A DNA stretch of 64,000 nt from Sphingomonas aquatilis (GTDB lineage Bacteria > Pseudomonadota > Alphaproteobacteria > Sphingomonadales > Sphingomonadaceae): positions 1,054,001-1,118,000 of the forward strand of contig NZ_JACIDB010000001.1 in assembly GCF_014196115.1 (NCBI RefSeq), in the 5' to 3' direction. The notes beneath the pieces were generated by a model that made no database searches, had not been told where the DNA came from, and worked only from the letters and a program-made list of their open reading frames with translations. Below are positions 35,301 to 44,059 of the stretch, piece after piece (position 1 is the first letter of the stretch; the number at the start of each line of letters is the position of its first letter). The translations under genes and the position numbers were made by a program.

Positions 35301-36365
35301 TTACCGCAACAACCCCGCCGCCCGCAGCGCATCGTTCACGATCCCCGCCACGCCGCCATCCCGCACGCCGCCAGCACCGCCCGCGCGCGCCTGCGCCGGG
35401 CCGACCGCCCGCGCGATGCCCCAGAAGGCGGCGATCCGCCGGGTCGAGGACAGGCCGACATCCAGCATGAACGGCCCAGCCTGACCGGCGGCCTCGGCAC
35501 CCTGCGTCGCAATCGGCGTGCCATGGCCCATGGCGAGGATACGATGATCCTCGATCACGGCGCGGCCATGCCGGTCACGCCACACGCGATGCGGATTGCC
35601 GCCGACCAGCGCCTCCTCGGCAGGTGTCTCGCCGATCCCGAACAGCCCGCGCCATTGACTCAGCAGCGCTTCGGCATTGGCGGGGTGGACGGTGGCGTCG
35701 GTGCCGCCATGCCAGACCGACAGTGTCGGCCACGGCCCGTCGTGGCGGCTGGCGCCCCGCACGGCGGCGGTCAGCGCCGGGCCATCGGGCAGGTCGCGCC
35801 CGCGCATCCGCTCCAGCGCCTGGCTGACGCCCTGCGCGGTGCCATAGGGCAGGCCGCCGATAATCGCGCCGCCCGCAAACACCTCAGGGTAATTGGCCAG
35901 CATCGCCGCCGCCATCGCGCCGCCCGCCGACAGGCCGGTGACGAACACACGCGACGGATCGATGCCATGCGCCGCAACCATCGCCGCGATCATCGCGCGG
36001 ATCGACGCCACCTCGCCATGGCCGCCGGCCATGTCCTCGGGCGCGAACCAGTTGAAGCACAGGTTGGGATTGTTGGCGCGCCGCTGCTCGGGGAACAGCA
36101 GCGCGAACCCGGCTTCGTCGGCGAGCTGAGACCAGCCCGCGCCGATGTCATAACCCGCCGCGGTCTGCGTACAGCCGTGCAGCACCACCACCAGCGCGGG
36201 CCGGGGTTGCAGCTGCGCCGGCACATAAACACGCGCCCGCAGATTGCCCGGATTGGGGCCGAAATCGGTCAGGTCGCTCAGGCGGTCTTCGCCATGGGCG
36301 ACCGTCATGGCATCGGCCATGCGCTGGCCGACGAGGCGACCGATCGTGTCCGACAAGCGGGGCAT
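35301..36365 (-). CDS. PHB depolymerase-family esterase
   Basis: This 354-residue alpha/beta hydrolase is of the Esterase_phd / short-chain PHA depolymerase type. It has an oxyanion-hole segment VVVLHGCTQTAAGYD, the nucleophile elbow GLSAGGAMAA (Ser in GLSAGG), and a late GHG as candidate catalytic His. No signal peptide is obvious, so it may act inside the cell. Family members cleave short-chain polyesters or feruloyl-type esters; the natural substrate is unknown. Stands alone. Confidence 0.85.
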   Translation of the reverse strand: MPRLSDTIGRLVGQRMADAMTVAHGEDRLSDLTDFGPNPGNLRARVYVPAQLQPRPALVVVLHGCTQTAAGYDIGAGWSQLADEAGFALLFPEQRRANNPNLCFNWFAPEDMAGGHGEVASIRAMIAAMVAAHGIDPSRVFVTGLSAGGAMAAAMLANYPEVFAGGAIIGGLPYGTAQGVSQALERMRGRDLPDGPALTAAVRGASRHDGPWPTLSVWHGGTDATVHPANAEALLSQWRGLFGIGETPAEEALVGGNPHRVWRDRHGRAVIEDHRILAMGHGTPIATQGAEAAGQAGPFMLDVGLSSTRRIAAFWGIARAVGPAQARAGGAGGVRDGGVAGIVNDALRAAGLLR

Positions 36366-36479
36366 GTTGGGGTCTCCGACCGGGCGGGATCATCGGCGAA
36401 CCCGTCTTGCTGCATCGCACAATATGGGCGTGGGCGAGCCGAAGGCAAGCGCCGATCGGTCCCGCGGCCGGTACGTGCG

Positions 36480-37199
36480 CTACCGGACCAGCAGGTCCAC
36501 CCGGCTGCCGCCGCCCGGCCCCGGCGTCACATGCACCACATAGGCCGCATCGCCGCGGGTGCCGCCAAGGACATGCTCGTCGCCCTCAGCCTGATGCTCC
36601 GCGCTATAGCCCGCTCGCGTCACCCGCGCATTGTACCAGTCGAGAATGCGCGCAGCCGGCGCACTGCTCGCAAAGCTGACGACGCGCAGTCCGCACGCAT
36701 CATTGCCCGCCGCCTCCTGCACGCGCGCGTCGGGATAAAGCGGCACCGCGGCGGGCAGGCGCGCCGCCCAGGTGGCGGAATAGGAGACGCGCTGCGCACA
36801 GCCCGCATCCGCCGGCCGCTGCCGTGCCGCCAGCTCGGCCAGCGTCAGCGCCCCCGCCGCCGCCTTGCACGACGGGCAGTCGCCCTTGGCGGGCGGCGTC
36901 GGCTTCAGGTCGGCAGCGGTGACGCCATCCAGCCGGCCGGCGGTGGGGTCGGCGGGGATCGACAGCGGGTCCGGCCGGCTCGGGGGGCGCACGGCGTCGG
37001 TATTGGCGGTCTGGGTCAGCGCGGGATCGACCATGATCTGGTCGCGCAGCGCCGCGGTCAGCGCCGGGTCGCGCTCGTTCCCGGTCGCGCCCGCGGTCAG
37101 TTCCTTGTCCAGGCTGTCGAGGTCCTGCTGCGTCGCCGCCGGCTTGGCACATCCGGCGAGCAACAGCGCAGCGGCGACAAGAAGGCGATTCGCATGCAT
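36480..37199 (-). CDS. Predicted lipoprotein, unknown
   Basis: From ATG 37199 (MHANRLLVAAALLLAGCAKP) this has 239 residues. It has a clear lipobox (LLAGC, lipidated Cys17). The mature part starts with a charged linker and contains two Cys pairs (CPSCKAA near 130), which might form a metal- or redox-active site. The C-terminal domain ends in an antiparallel-strand pattern (GSRVDLLVR). No family recognised. Confidence 0.7.
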   Translation of the reverse strand: MHANRLLVAAALLLAGCAKPAATQQDLDSLDKELTAGATGNERDPALTAALRDQIMVDPALTQTANTDAVRPPSRPDPLSIPADPTAGRLDGVTAADLKPTPPAKGDCPSCKAAAGALTLAELAARQRPADAGCAQRVSYSATWAARLPAAVPLYPDARVQEAAGNDACGLRVVSFASSAPAARILDWYNARVTRAGYSAEHQAEGDEHVLGGTRGDAAYVVHVTPGPGGGSRVDLLVR

Positions 37200-37316
37200 C
37201 GCGGGCGACCATGGCGCATCGGCCGTTAAGTCGCTATCCGCGGGCTTGGTTAACGCGCGCTTCGCCGGTTGCCCCCGCATCTTGCCGTGCGATGGGGCAG
37301 GGGCCATGTTCGTGTC

Positions 37317-37538
37317 ATGCTGAACATCATCTCCGTTGCGATCGGCCTCGTCACCCTGGTGTTGGGTCTGGTCGCGTTCGTGCCGCTGCTCGGCTGGATG
37401 AACTGGCTGGTCATCCCAATCGGCATCCTCGGCGCCGCAGTGGGCGCGCTGTCGTCCTCGACCAGCGGGCGCAACCTCAATCTCGTGCTGATCGTCATCT
37501 TCGCGATCCGCCTCAGCCTCGGCGGCGGCATCTTCTAA
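37317..37538 (+). CDS. Small two-helix membrane protein
   Basis: This 73-residue, very hydrophobic protein has helices at about residues 3-25 and 28-45, then a third shorter one. ATG 37317 (MLNIIS) is preferred; a longer frame from 37269 is Arg-rich before it. A hairpin terminator follows 7 bp after the stop. Function unknown. Confidence 0.65.
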   Translation: MLNIISVAIGLVTLVLGLVAFVPLLGWMNWLVIPIGILGAAVGALSSSTSGRNLNLVLIVIFAIRLSLGGGIF

Positions 37539-37544
37539 ACGACA

Positions 37545-37572
37545 ACGGGCCCGGTCTTTCGACCGAGCCCGT
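37545..37572. terminator. Hairpin terminator between convergent genes
   Basis: The stem is ACGGGC-C-CGGTC / GACCG-A-GCCCGT with a TTTC loop and one mismatch. It lies between the small membrane protein gene and the convergent glycine-zipper gene. The T-run is weak, so efficiency is uncertain. Confidence 0.6.
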
Positions 37573-37593
37573 ATCGTCAGCGTCGCTGAACGA

Positions 37594-38184
37594 TCAGCGG
37601 CAGGTTACCTGACCGCGATCGATCGACTGGCCTAGCAGCGCACCGCCGCCCGCACCGATCAGCGTGCCGAGCAGGCGCGATCCGCCGCCCGCGATCACAT
37701 TGCCCAGCGCACCGCCGGCCAGGCCGCCGACCACCAAGCCGGTCGTTCCGTCGTTGCGACGACAGTAATAGCGCCCGTTGCCGCCGCGATAGATGCGGTC
37801 GTTCCGGGTCAGCCGGCGCGGCTGGTAATAGCGGCCATCGCGATAATAGTTTTCCGCATAATAGGCGCGCTGGCCCGGCGGCAGGCGGTTATAGTCGTAG
37901 TTGCGATAGCGGCGCCAATCGTCGCGGCGATCCTGGCGGATATCGCGCAGGTCCTCGCGGCGATCGCGGCGGGCGTCGCGCACCTGCTCGGCATATTCGC
38001 GGCGCGCATCGCGCACGTCACGACGCGAATCGGCATCGCGCAGGTCGTTGCGATAGTCGCGGCGCGCATCGCGCACCTCGTTGCGATATTCACGATCCGC
38101 TTCGCGGCGCGTGTCCTGCGCCTGCGCGGGGATCGCGCTCAGCGTGGTCGCCGCCAGCGCGGCGGTCAGAAGGGTAATACGCAT
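37594..38184 (-). CDS. Exported glycine-zipper protein with Arg/Asp repeats
   Basis: This 196-residue protein has a Sec signal (MRITLLTAALAATTLSAIPAQA). It then has a highly charged region of degenerate repeats (RDARRDYRNDLRD, RDARREYAEQVRD, RRDRREDLRDIRQDRRDDWR). This is followed by a Tyr/Arg segment (YYRDGRYYQPRR) and a glycine-zipper segment (VVGGLAGGALGNVIAGG) typical of proteins inserting in or touching the outer membrane. It shares the C-terminal style with the protein at 38817. RcnB-like in composition; function unknown. Confidence 0.75.
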   Translation of the reverse strand: MRITLLTAALAATTLSAIPAQAQDTRREADREYRNEVRDARRDYRNDLRDADSRRDVRDARREYAEQVRDARRDRREDLRDIRQDRRDDWRRYRNYDYNRLPPGQRAYYAENYYRDGRYYQPRRLTRNDRIYRGGNGRYYCRRNDGTTGLVVGGLAGGALGNVIAGGGSRLLGTLIGAGGGALLGQSIDRGQVTCR

Positions 38185-38300
38185 CGTCTTGGCTCCTTTC
38201 GGATGATGTGGGCAAAGAACCGCCATCGCGCACAAGGAGTTGCGTGAACCGAAAACTACCGTCGGTTCATCCCCGCGACAGGCGCCGGCGGCGCGGTCGA

Positions 38301-38726
38301 TCAGCCGAACGTGGTATCCAGCGTGATGTCGCAGTTGAGCACCTTGGACACCGGGCAGCCCGCCTTCGCCTCATTGGCGATCCGCTCGAATTCGTCGCGC
38401 TCCATGCCGTCGACATGGCCCGTCAGCGTCAGGTCGGACCGCGTGATGGTGAACCCGTCGCCGTCCTTCTCCAGCGTCACCTTCGCCTTGGTTTCCAGAT
38501 TGCCCTGCGTCTTGCCGGCGCCAGCCAGCGCGAAGGCGAGCGCCATCGTGAAGCAGCCGGCGTGGGCCGCGGCGATCAGCTCTTCGGGATTGGTGCCGGG
38601 GCCGTCCTCGAACCGCGTGTTGAAGCCATATTGGGCGTCGGTCAGCAGGCCCGACTGGGTCGAGATATGGCCCTTGCCGTCCTTGCCCAGGCCCTCGTAC
38701 CGGGCCGATGCGCTGCGGGTCGTCAT
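38301..38726 (-). CDS. OsmC-family peroxiredoxin
   Basis: This 141-residue protein is of the OsmC/Ohr family, which reduces organic hydroperoxides using two Cys residues. One is in NPEELIAAAHAGCFTMALA and the second in EAKAGCPVSKVL; both are present. GAGGAGACGT precedes ATG 38726. No OhrR-type regulator adjoins, so this looks like the OsmC rather than the Ohr branch. Confidence 0.92.
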   Translation of the reverse strand: MTTRSASARYEGLGKDGKGHISTQSGLLTDAQYGFNTRFEDGPGTNPEELIAAAHAGCFTMALAFALAGAGKTQGNLETKAKVTLEKDGDGFTITRSDLTLTGHVDGMERDEFERIANEAKAGCPVSKVLNCDITLDTTFG

Positions 38727-38760
38727 ATACGTCTCCTCGTGTTTCACGAGGCCATACGCA

Positions 38761-38796
38761 GAACGGGCGCCGCAGGTTGCCCCACAGCGCCCGTTC
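38761..38796. terminator. Strong hairpin without U-tract
   Basis: A perfect 10-bp stem GAACGGGCGC / GCGCCCGTTC surrounds a 16-base loop. It lies downstream of the glycine-zipper gene that ends at 38817 (minus) and upstream of osmC. No run of T follows on either strand, so it may act as an mRNA stabiliser or a weak terminator. Confidence 0.55.
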
Positions 38797-38816
38797 CGGT
38801 CTAATTTATCCGAAGC

Positions 38817-39125
38817 TTAGCGGCAGCGACGGTTGCCACCGCTGCGCTCGATCTCGCGACCCAGCAGGCCGCCGGCGACTGCGCCGCCCAGCGTGCCCAG
38901 CGTCCGGTCGCCGCGGGTGTCGATCGTGCGGCCCAGCAGCGCGCCACCGACCGCGCCGACGACGGCACCCGTCGTGCCATCGGGCTTGCGGCAGCGCAGG
39001 CGACCGCGGTTGTCGCGCCATTCGCGATACTTGTAGCGCTGTGCGCCCGCCTGCGAGACCGGAACGACCATCGTCGCCGGTACGACCATCGCGGCACACC
39101 CCATCGCCAGCATCAACTTACGCAT
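38817..39125 (-). CDS. Small exported glycine-zipper protein
   Basis: This 102-residue protein has a signal sequence (about residues 1-29, ending SQAGAQ). Then come YKYREWRDNRGRLRCRKPDG and a glycine-zipper stretch (GAVVGAVGGALLGRTI, and GTLGGAVAGGLLGREI). Paired Cys residues near both ends (RLRCRK, NRRCR) could form a disulfide. Paralogous in style to the protein at 37594. Probable outer-membrane or periplasmic component; function unknown. Confidence 0.75.
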   Translation of the reverse strand: MRKLMLAMGCAAMVVPATMVVPVSQAGAQRYKYREWRDNRGRLRCRKPDGTTGAVVGAVGGALLGRTIDTRGDRTLGTLGGAVAGGLLGREIERSGGNRRCR

Positions 39126-39221
39126 CTGAATCTCCCGTCATCGTTTGACTGTGGTTTCGATAACGTCGGGCTATAATGACGGTTGCATGAACTGGGCACA
39201 ACGTTCCGTTCAGGAAACCAT

Positions 39222-39371
39222 TCAGGACTTCGGCGGGGTTTCGGATTCCGTCGCTGGTTCCGCAGCAGGCTTGCGATAGCGATTGGCCAGCAACGCCGCC
39301 CCCAGGATGAACCCGCCGGGTGCGAGTAGGATGACGGCGGCAAGGCCGATCTGGCGTTTGGTGATGGACAT
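39222..39371 (-). CDS. Small membrane protein
   Basis: This 49-residue protein (MSITKRQIGLAAVILLAPGG) has one TM helix (about 8-28) and a short Arg/Pro/Glu tail. ATG 39371 is chosen over a longer low-complexity frame. It is one of several tiny membrane-protein genes in the window; whether it is translated is unproved. Confidence 0.45.
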   Translation of the reverse strand: MSITKRQIGLAAVILLAPGGFILGAALLANRYRKPAAEPATESETPPKS

Positions 39372-39431
39372 GAGTCGCAGGATAGCAGCGACAGGTGAAC
39401 GACGGCTTGTCGCGCTGTACCCCTCCCAGCC

Positions 39432-39463
39432 CGTCACCCCGGCCTTGAGCCGGGGTGACGGAA
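39432..39463. repeat. Single palindrome of the GTCACCCCGG family
   Basis: CCGTCACCCCGGCCTTGAGC followed by CGGGGTGACGG forms one self-complementary arm like those at 35166 and 49406. It lies just downstream (minus sense) of the gene at 39481. Confidence 0.7.
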
Positions 39464-39480
39464 GGAGTGATGAGAGACCT

Positions 39481-39807
39481 CTAAAACGGCACCTTGAACT
39501 TCATCATCGCGCGTGGGCTGCTCATGCCGTTGGGCAGGCTGCCCTGTTCCGCCTCGCCCGATACCCCAACCTTGCCGATCGTCGTCCGCGCGCGGATCGG
39601 CTTTTCGGCGTAGCGCGTCTCGTCGACGGGGCGCAGCCGGTTGGCATCGACGGGTCGTCCGCAGATCACGATCGTGCCGTCGGCGTCGGGCTCGCCGCAC
39701 GTGGCCTTGGGCGCATCCGGGGCAGGGGCGGGCTTCACCGGCCGCATGTCCGCCGGCAGCGGCGGGCCCGCGACCGCCTGCATCGCCATCATCATCGCCA
39801 GCCGCAT
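39481..39807 (-). CDS. Small exported protein, unknown
   Basis: This 108-residue protein has a Met-rich N-terminal segment (MRLAMMMAMQAVAG) that may be a signal peptide, then PADMRPVKPAPAPDAPKAT and a central Cys pair (TCGEPDADGTIVICGR). This EIVVCGR-like block (here TIVICGR) recurs in sphingomonad exported proteins of unknown role. No domain recognised. Confidence 0.6.
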   Translation of the reverse strand: MRLAMMMAMQAVAGPPLPADMRPVKPAPAPDAPKATCGEPDADGTIVICGRPVDANRLRPVDETRYAEKPIRARTTIGKVGVSGEAEQGSLPNGMSSPRAMMKFKVPF

Positions 39808-39870
39808 GGGGTTCGCTCTCCCGATTTCGGGGAAAGCTGACCGGCGATTACGGCAAAGCCATGGCCGGCC

Positions 39871-40473
39871 TTACCGATAGTTGAAGCTGATGCTGATCCG
39901 CTCGCCCTTGGCGGCGTTGGGCACCACCTCGTGCCGCAGCCAGCTTTCCCACAGGAAGACGCTGCCCGGCTTCGGCTCGGCATAGACGAAGGTCGCGTGA
40001 TCCTCGCCCGCATCGGCGCGCCGCGTTGGGGCCGCCATCATCATCGGCAGCCGCGGATCCTCCAGCTTCAGCGCGCCGGCGCCCGCCGGGGTGGCGATAT
40101 AGATCGTGCCGCTTACCGCACTATGCGGGTGGATATGCCCCGAATGCGTGCCGCCGGGCTTCAGCACGTTGACCCACAGGCTGTCGAGCTTCAGCTTGCG
40201 CCCGCCCAGATCGAACGCGCACGCCTCCGCAAAGCGCGCGACATGCTTGTTCAGCAGCTTGACCAGGTCGGCAAAGCGCGGGTCGCGCGCGGGCAGGTCG
40301 TTCAGCGACGCATAGGAGGTATAGCCGCGATAGCCATGCGCTTTCGACCAGGCGACGCCGGCGCGATCCTCGCGCGCCAGATCGAGGCACGCCTCCTCCA
40401 GCTCCTCGATCAGCCCGGCATCGCCCAGCTCGCCCTCATAGAAGCGCGTCGCGAACAGCGTCCTCACGGTCAT
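39871..40473 (-). CDS. 2OG-Fe(II) oxygenase-like protein (TIGR02466 type)
   Basis: This 200-residue double-stranded beta-helix protein has metal-ligand candidates in GTHSGHIHPHSAVSGTIYI and a C-terminal His in WLRHEVVPNAAKGERISISF, where an Arg would contact 2-oxoglutarate. ATG 40473 (MTVRTLF) overlaps the pth stop by 4 bp. The substrate is unknown; the tight coupling with pth suggests but does not show a translation-linked role. Confidence 0.8.
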   Translation of the reverse strand: MTVRTLFATRFYEGELGDAGLIEELEEACLDLAREDRAGVAWSKAHGYRGYTSYASLNDLPARDPRFADLVKLLNKHVARFAEACAFDLGGRKLKLDSLWVNVLKPGGTHSGHIHPHSAVSGTIYIATPAGAGALKLEDPRLPMMMAAPTRRADAGEDHATFVYAEPKPGSVFLWESWLRHEVVPNAAKGERISISFNYR

Positions 40474-41039
40474 TGTGCCAACCTCATCGCTACGTCGTTC
40501 ATGAACCGCACGTCGTCGCCCTCCGCCAGCCACGGCGCCTCCGCCCCGATCGCGCCCAGCATGTCGGACAGCGGGTCCATCTCCGCCTTGGCGTAATTGC
40601 CCAGCACATATCCGGTAACGCGATCCTTGTGCCCCGGGTGGCCGATGCCGATCCGCACCCGGCGGAACTCCGGCCCCAGATGCTGGTCGGTCGAGCGCAG
40701 CCCATTATGCCCCGCGGTGCCGCCGCCGCGCTTCACCTTCACCTTGAACGGCGCGAGGTCGAGCTCGTCGTGGAACACGGTCAGCGCATCCGGCCCCAAT
40801 TTGTAGAAGCGCAACGCCTCGCCGATCGCGCGGCCGCTCTCGTTCATGAAGGTCGCCGGCTTCAGCAGCAGCACCTTATGGCTGCCGATCCGCCCTTCCT
40901 GCGTCCAGCCCTGGAACTGCTTCTTCACCGGCCCGAAGCCGTGCATGTCGGCGATCAGGTCGAGCGCCATGAACCCGACATTGTGCCGGTGCATCGCATA
41001 TTGCGGCCCCGGATTGCCCAGGCCTGCCCAGATCTGCAT
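40470..41039 (-). CDS. pth: Peptidyl-tRNA hydrolase
   Basis: This essential enzyme releases peptides from peptidyl-tRNA that dropped off the ribosome. It has 189 residues; the family landmarks are GLGNPGPQYAMHRHNVGF (catalytic His in HRHNVGF), LLKPATFMNESG, VFHDELDLAPFK and GGTAGHNGLRS. Encoded with rplY upstream on the same strand, a common arrangement in proteobacteria, although a 94-bp repeat and a terminator separate them here. Confidence 0.96.
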   Translation of the reverse strand: MQIWAGLGNPGPQYAMHRHNVGFMALDLIADMHGFGPVKKQFQGWTQEGRIGSHKVLLLKPATFMNESGRAIGEALRFYKLGPDALTVFHDELDLAPFKVKVKRGGGTAGHNGLRSTDQHLGPEFRRVRIGIGHPGHKDRVTGYVLGNYAKAEMDPLSDMLGAIGAEAPWLAEGDDVRFMNDVAMRLAQ

Positions 41040-41093
41040 GGCGCGGTGTCTTTCCTCAACGTTGGCGCAAGGCGCGCCCTCCTACCGGTATTC

Positions 41094-41187
41094 GTCATTC
41101 CCGCGAAGGCGGGAATCCAGACTGGCTGACCTCACGGCAGGAGCGCAGACGTCAGAGGTTATGGATTCCCGCCTTCGCGGGAATGAC
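41094..41187. repeat. 94-bp palindromic repeat, copy B
   Basis: Inverted termini GTCATTCCCGCGAAGGCGGG / CCCGCCTTCGCGGGAATGAC flank a spacer that begins ATCCAGACTGGC and ends AGGTTATGGAT. It has exactly the same length as copy A at 24831-24924, with the spacer ends conserved and the spacer middle variable. Lies between rplY and pth. Confidence 0.85.
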
Positions 41188-41196
41188 GGTGATAAC

Positions 41197-41234
41197 AAAA
41201 AGGGCAGGGGAGCTGCTCGCCACCCTGCCCCTTT
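41197..41234 (-). terminator. Intrinsic terminator of rplY
   Basis: Read on the minus strand, a GGGCAGGG / CCCTGCCC stem with a loop of about 15 bases is followed by TTTTTG. It sits about 20 bp after the rplY stop codon. Confidence 0.85.
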
Positions 41235-41255
41235 CGCAAACCGGATCGATCCGGA

Positions 41256-41918
41256 TCAGCCCTCGGCCGAATCCTCGTCGCTCTCGGCATCCGACTCTGC
41301 GGCGGCTTCGGCAGCCTGGGTCTCGGCGACCTCGGCCTCGAGCGCCTCGTCCTCGGCGGTCGGGACGGTCGGCGGCACGATCGTCGCGATCGCGAAGTCG
41401 CGGTCTTCGATCGCCGGCGTCGCACCCTTGGGCAGCTTGACGTCGCTGATGTGGATCGAATCGCCGATCTCGCGGCCCTTCAGCGAAATCGTGATCTCGC
41501 TGGGGATGTCGGCGGCGTCGACGACCAGCTCGACCTCGTGGCGGGTGATGTTGAGCACGCCGCCCTGCTTCAGGCCACGGCACTCGTCCTCGTCCGCGAA
41601 CACGACCGGCACCGCGACGGTGACGGTGGTGTGCTCACCGATGCGCAGGAAGTCGACATGGACCGGACGGTCGGTGACCGGGTGGAACGCAACGTCCTTC
41701 GCCAGCGTGCGCTGACCGCCGACCATGATGACCGAGTTCATGAAGTGACCCGTCATCAGCGCCTTGACCAGCGCCTTCTCCTCGAGATGAACCGAGGCCG
41801 GCTCCTTGTTCTGGCCGTAGATAACGGCGGGGACGCGGCCGTCACGACGCAGCGCCCGGGAGGCTCCCTTGCCAACCCGGTCGCGCGTCTCGGCTGCGAG
41901 CGTAATGGTGTCGCTCAT
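41256..41918 (-). CDS. rplY: 50S ribosomal protein L25/general stress protein Ctc
   Basis: This 220-residue protein is of the long L25 (TL5/Ctc) form that binds 5S rRNA. The N-terminal L25 domain (residues 1-95; [28 protein letters not shown]) is followed by the beta-barrel TL5 domain. A very acidic Ala/Glu tail of about 32 residues ends the protein. ATG 41918 ([10 protein letters not shown]) is the start. A terminator follows. Confidence 0.95.
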   Translation of the reverse strand: MSDTITLAAETRDRVGKGASRALRRDGRVPAVIYGQNKEPASVHLEEKALVKALMTGHFMNSVIMVGGQRTLAKDVAFHPVTDRPVHVDFLRIGEHTTVTVAVPVVFADEDECRGLKQGGVLNITRHEVELVVDAADIPSEITISLKGREIGDSIHISDVKLPKGATPAIEDRDFAIATIVPPTVPTAEDEALEAEVAETQAAEAAAESDAESDEDSAEG

Positions 41919-42052
41919 GCAGAATACCTTCCGAAACGTGCTAAAGTGTCTTTCCGCAGCCTCGCCTCCAGGGATGACCAAGGCCGGAAGCGGGCGCGCA
42001 TAGCGGGAAGGGCGGGAAAAAGCAACCGAGTTGCTCGGGCATGACCTTTCTT

Positions 42053-42144
42053 CCGTTCGTGCTGAGCCTGTCGAAGCACGGGTATCCACAGGCGACGACG
42101 GCGCTTGTGGAAACCCGCCCTTCGACAAGCTCAGGGCGAACGGG
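42053..42144. repeat. Paired inverted repeat of the TTCGACAAGCTCAGG type
   Basis: CCGTTCGTGCTGAGCCTGTC at 42053 and its degenerate reverse complement ending CTCAGGGCGAACGG at 42144 are about 40 bp apart. This palindromic motif is widely dispersed in proteobacterial genomes. It fills the gap between rplY and the TraB/GumN gene. Confidence 0.7.
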
Positions 42145-42165
42145 TGTCGGGTTACGGTCTCGTGC

Positions 42166-43077
42166 TCAATACTTCACCCGCTCCGCCTTCAGCCCCAGCT
42201 TGGCGAGCTGTGCCTGCACCGAATCCGGTCCCGCCAGATGCCCCGCGCCCACCGCGATGAACACCGTTCCCGGCTTGGTCATCCGCTGCTTGATCCACTG
42301 CGCCCAGTTGCGGTTGCGATCCACCAGCAGGACCTTGGCGACCTCGGGCGAGCTCTTCAGCTCGTCGTTCATCTCGCGCGCCAGCGCCTCGGGGTCGCCG
42401 CGCGCCCATTCGTCGACCATCGATGCCATCTGCTTGTCCAGCGTCGGCAATTCGTCGACCGTGCTTTCCAGGAACTGGAGCTGCGCCTGATCCGACAGGC
42501 TGCCGAAGAAGCCCAGTTGCTGCTGCGGCGTCTCCAGCCCCGACAGCGGCTTGTGCGCCTGCTTCGCCGCTTCGGTGATCACCTCTTCCGGCCCGTTGGC
42601 GCTGTCGTACCCCAGCTTCGACAGCGGCGCGACCGACAGCTGCGTCGCCGCGAGCCACGGCTTGAACCGGTCGAGCGCATTGGCCGGCAGCCCGAGATCG
42701 GTCACCGCCTTGGTAAAGGCCGCGCGCTTGCCCTCGGGCAGGCGCTGCGTCAGCGGCGGCGTGCCGGCGGGCGCGACGCCGGTCGCCTGCACCAGCCCCT
42801 GCATTGTGGCGGGATCGGGCATCACGATCTCCAGCTTCACCTCGTCCGCCTTGTCGAACGCGCTTTTGACCGCCTCGTCGAACCAGGTGAGGCCCGGCTT
42901 CAACACATGGATCGTCCCGAACAGATAGATGGTCGTCTGCTTGCCCTTCACCACCCACAGCGCCGGATCGGCATCGTTCGCGGCGCGCGCGGGCGCCTGG
43001 GCGGGTTGCTGCGCACAGGCCGGCAGCGACAGGCACAAGGCGACCGCGGACACGGCGGCGGCAAGGGTTCGTATCAT
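42166..43077 (-). CDS. TraB/GumN-family exported protein
   Basis: This 303-residue protein has a signal sequence with a possible lipobox ([11 protein letters not shown]). TraB/GumN members share a GxxH motif ([11 protein letters not shown] near residue 52) and a DRNRNW motif near 257, both visible, with a third block [13 protein letters not shown]. Some members are suspected metalloproteases, not proved. Convergent with the gene upstream of glyQ? No: it is divergent from glyQ, 96 bp away. Confidence 0.88.
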   Translation of the reverse strand: MIRTLAAAVSAVALCLSLPACAQQPAQAPARAANDADPALWVVKGKQTTIYLFGTIHVLKPGLTWFDEAVKSAFDKADEVKLEIVMPDPATMQGLVQATGVAPAGTPPLTQRLPEGKRAAFTKAVTDLGLPANALDRFKPWLAATQLSVAPLSKLGYDSANGPEEVITEAAKQAHKPLSGLETPQQQLGFFGSLSDQAQLQFLESTVDELPTLDKQMASMVDEWARGDPEALAREMNDELKSSPEVAKVLLVDRNRNWAQWIKQRMTKPGTVFIAVGAGHLAGPDSVQAQLAKLGLKAERVKY

Positions 43078-43173
43078 GCGGGGACGTATCCGGGTGGTGG
43101 GGCCAGACCTTCACCTAATGCCGCGCCGCACCACTTGCTAGACGCGGCGCCATCGGCCAAAGCCGGGCGCGTC

Positions 43174-44043
43174 ATGGCTGCCACACCGCTTTCCTTCCAG
43201 AAGATGATCCTGACGCTCCACGATTACTGGAGCGACAAGGGTTGCGTGATCCTCCAGCCGTACGACATGGAAATGGGCGCCGGCACCTTCCATCCCGCCA
43301 CGACGCTGCGCGCGCTGGGGCCGGAGACATGGAACGCCGCCTTCGTCCAGCCCTGCCGCCGGCCGACCGACGGCCGCTATGGCGAAAACCCCAATCGCCT
43401 GCAGCATTACTTCCAGTATCAGGTCATCCTGAAGCCGTCGCCGCCCGACCTGCAGGACCTGTATCTGGGGTCGCTCGCCGCGATCGGCGTCGACATGACC
43501 AAACACGATATCCGCTTCGTCGAAGACGATTGGGAATCGCCCACGCTCGGCGCCTGGGGGCTTGGCTGGGAAGTGTGGTGCGACGGCATGGAGGTGACGC
43601 AGTTCACCTATTTCCAGCAGATGGGCGGCTTCGACATGAAGCCGGTCGCGGGCGAGCTGACCTACGGCCTCGAGCGCCTCGCGATGTACATCCAGGACGT
43701 CGACAACGTCTACGACCTGCGCTTCAACGATCACGGCGTCAGCTATGGCGACGTCTTCCTCGAAAACGAGCGGCAGATGTCGACGTGGAACTTCGAGGTC
43801 GCCGACACCGCCACGCTGTTCGACGCCTTCAAGAAGGCCGCGGCGGAATGCGAGAACAGCCTCGCGGCCGGTCTACCGATCCCCGCCTACGAACAGGCGA
43901 TCAAGGCCAGCCACACCTTCAACCTGCTCCAAGCGCGCGGCGTCATCTCGGTGGCGGAACGCCAGGCCTATATCGGCCGCGTCCGCGACCTCGCCAAAGG
44001 CGCCTGCGGCGCCTGGATGGAAAAGAACGGATGGGCGGCGTGA
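43174..44043 (+). CDS. glyQ: Glycyl-tRNA synthetase alpha subunit
   Basis: This catalytic subunit of the bacterial alpha2beta2 GlyRS activates glycine and charges tRNA-Gly. At 289 residues it has the family length, with [22 protein letters not shown] near the start (shown as [10 protein letters not shown] / [10 protein letters not shown]), [19 protein letters not shown] and [23 protein letters not shown] 43174 (MAATPLSFQ) is used; earlier codons in this frame are antisense to the TraB gene. glyS follows after a 247-bp repeat-filled gap. Confidence 0.96.
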   Translation: MAATPLSFQKMILTLHDYWSDKGCVILQPYDMEMGAGTFHPATTLRALGPETWNAAFVQPCRRPTDGRYGENPNRLQHYFQYQVILKPSPPDLQDLYLGSLAAIGVDMTKHDIRFVEDDWESPTLGAWGLGWEVWCDGMEVTQFTYFQQMGGFDMKPVAGELTYGLERLAMYIQDVDNVYDLRFNDHGVSYGDVFLENERQMSTWNFEVADTATLFDAFKKAAAECENSLAAGLPIPAYEQAIKASHTFNLLQARGVISVAERQAYIGRVRDLAKGACGAWMEKNGWAA

Positions 44044-44059
44044 GCGCCTTGATGATCAC

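Noticed and set aside
39180..39221. Inverted repeat AACGTTCC near 39200 as an operator
   Set aside because: Only a partial dyad is seen and there is no promoter-like context to support it.
42031..43173. Long upstream extension of the glyQ frame (381 codons before the conserved start)
   Set aside because: The extension is antisense to the TraB/GumN gene and shows no domain; the family start is MAATPLSFQ at 43174.
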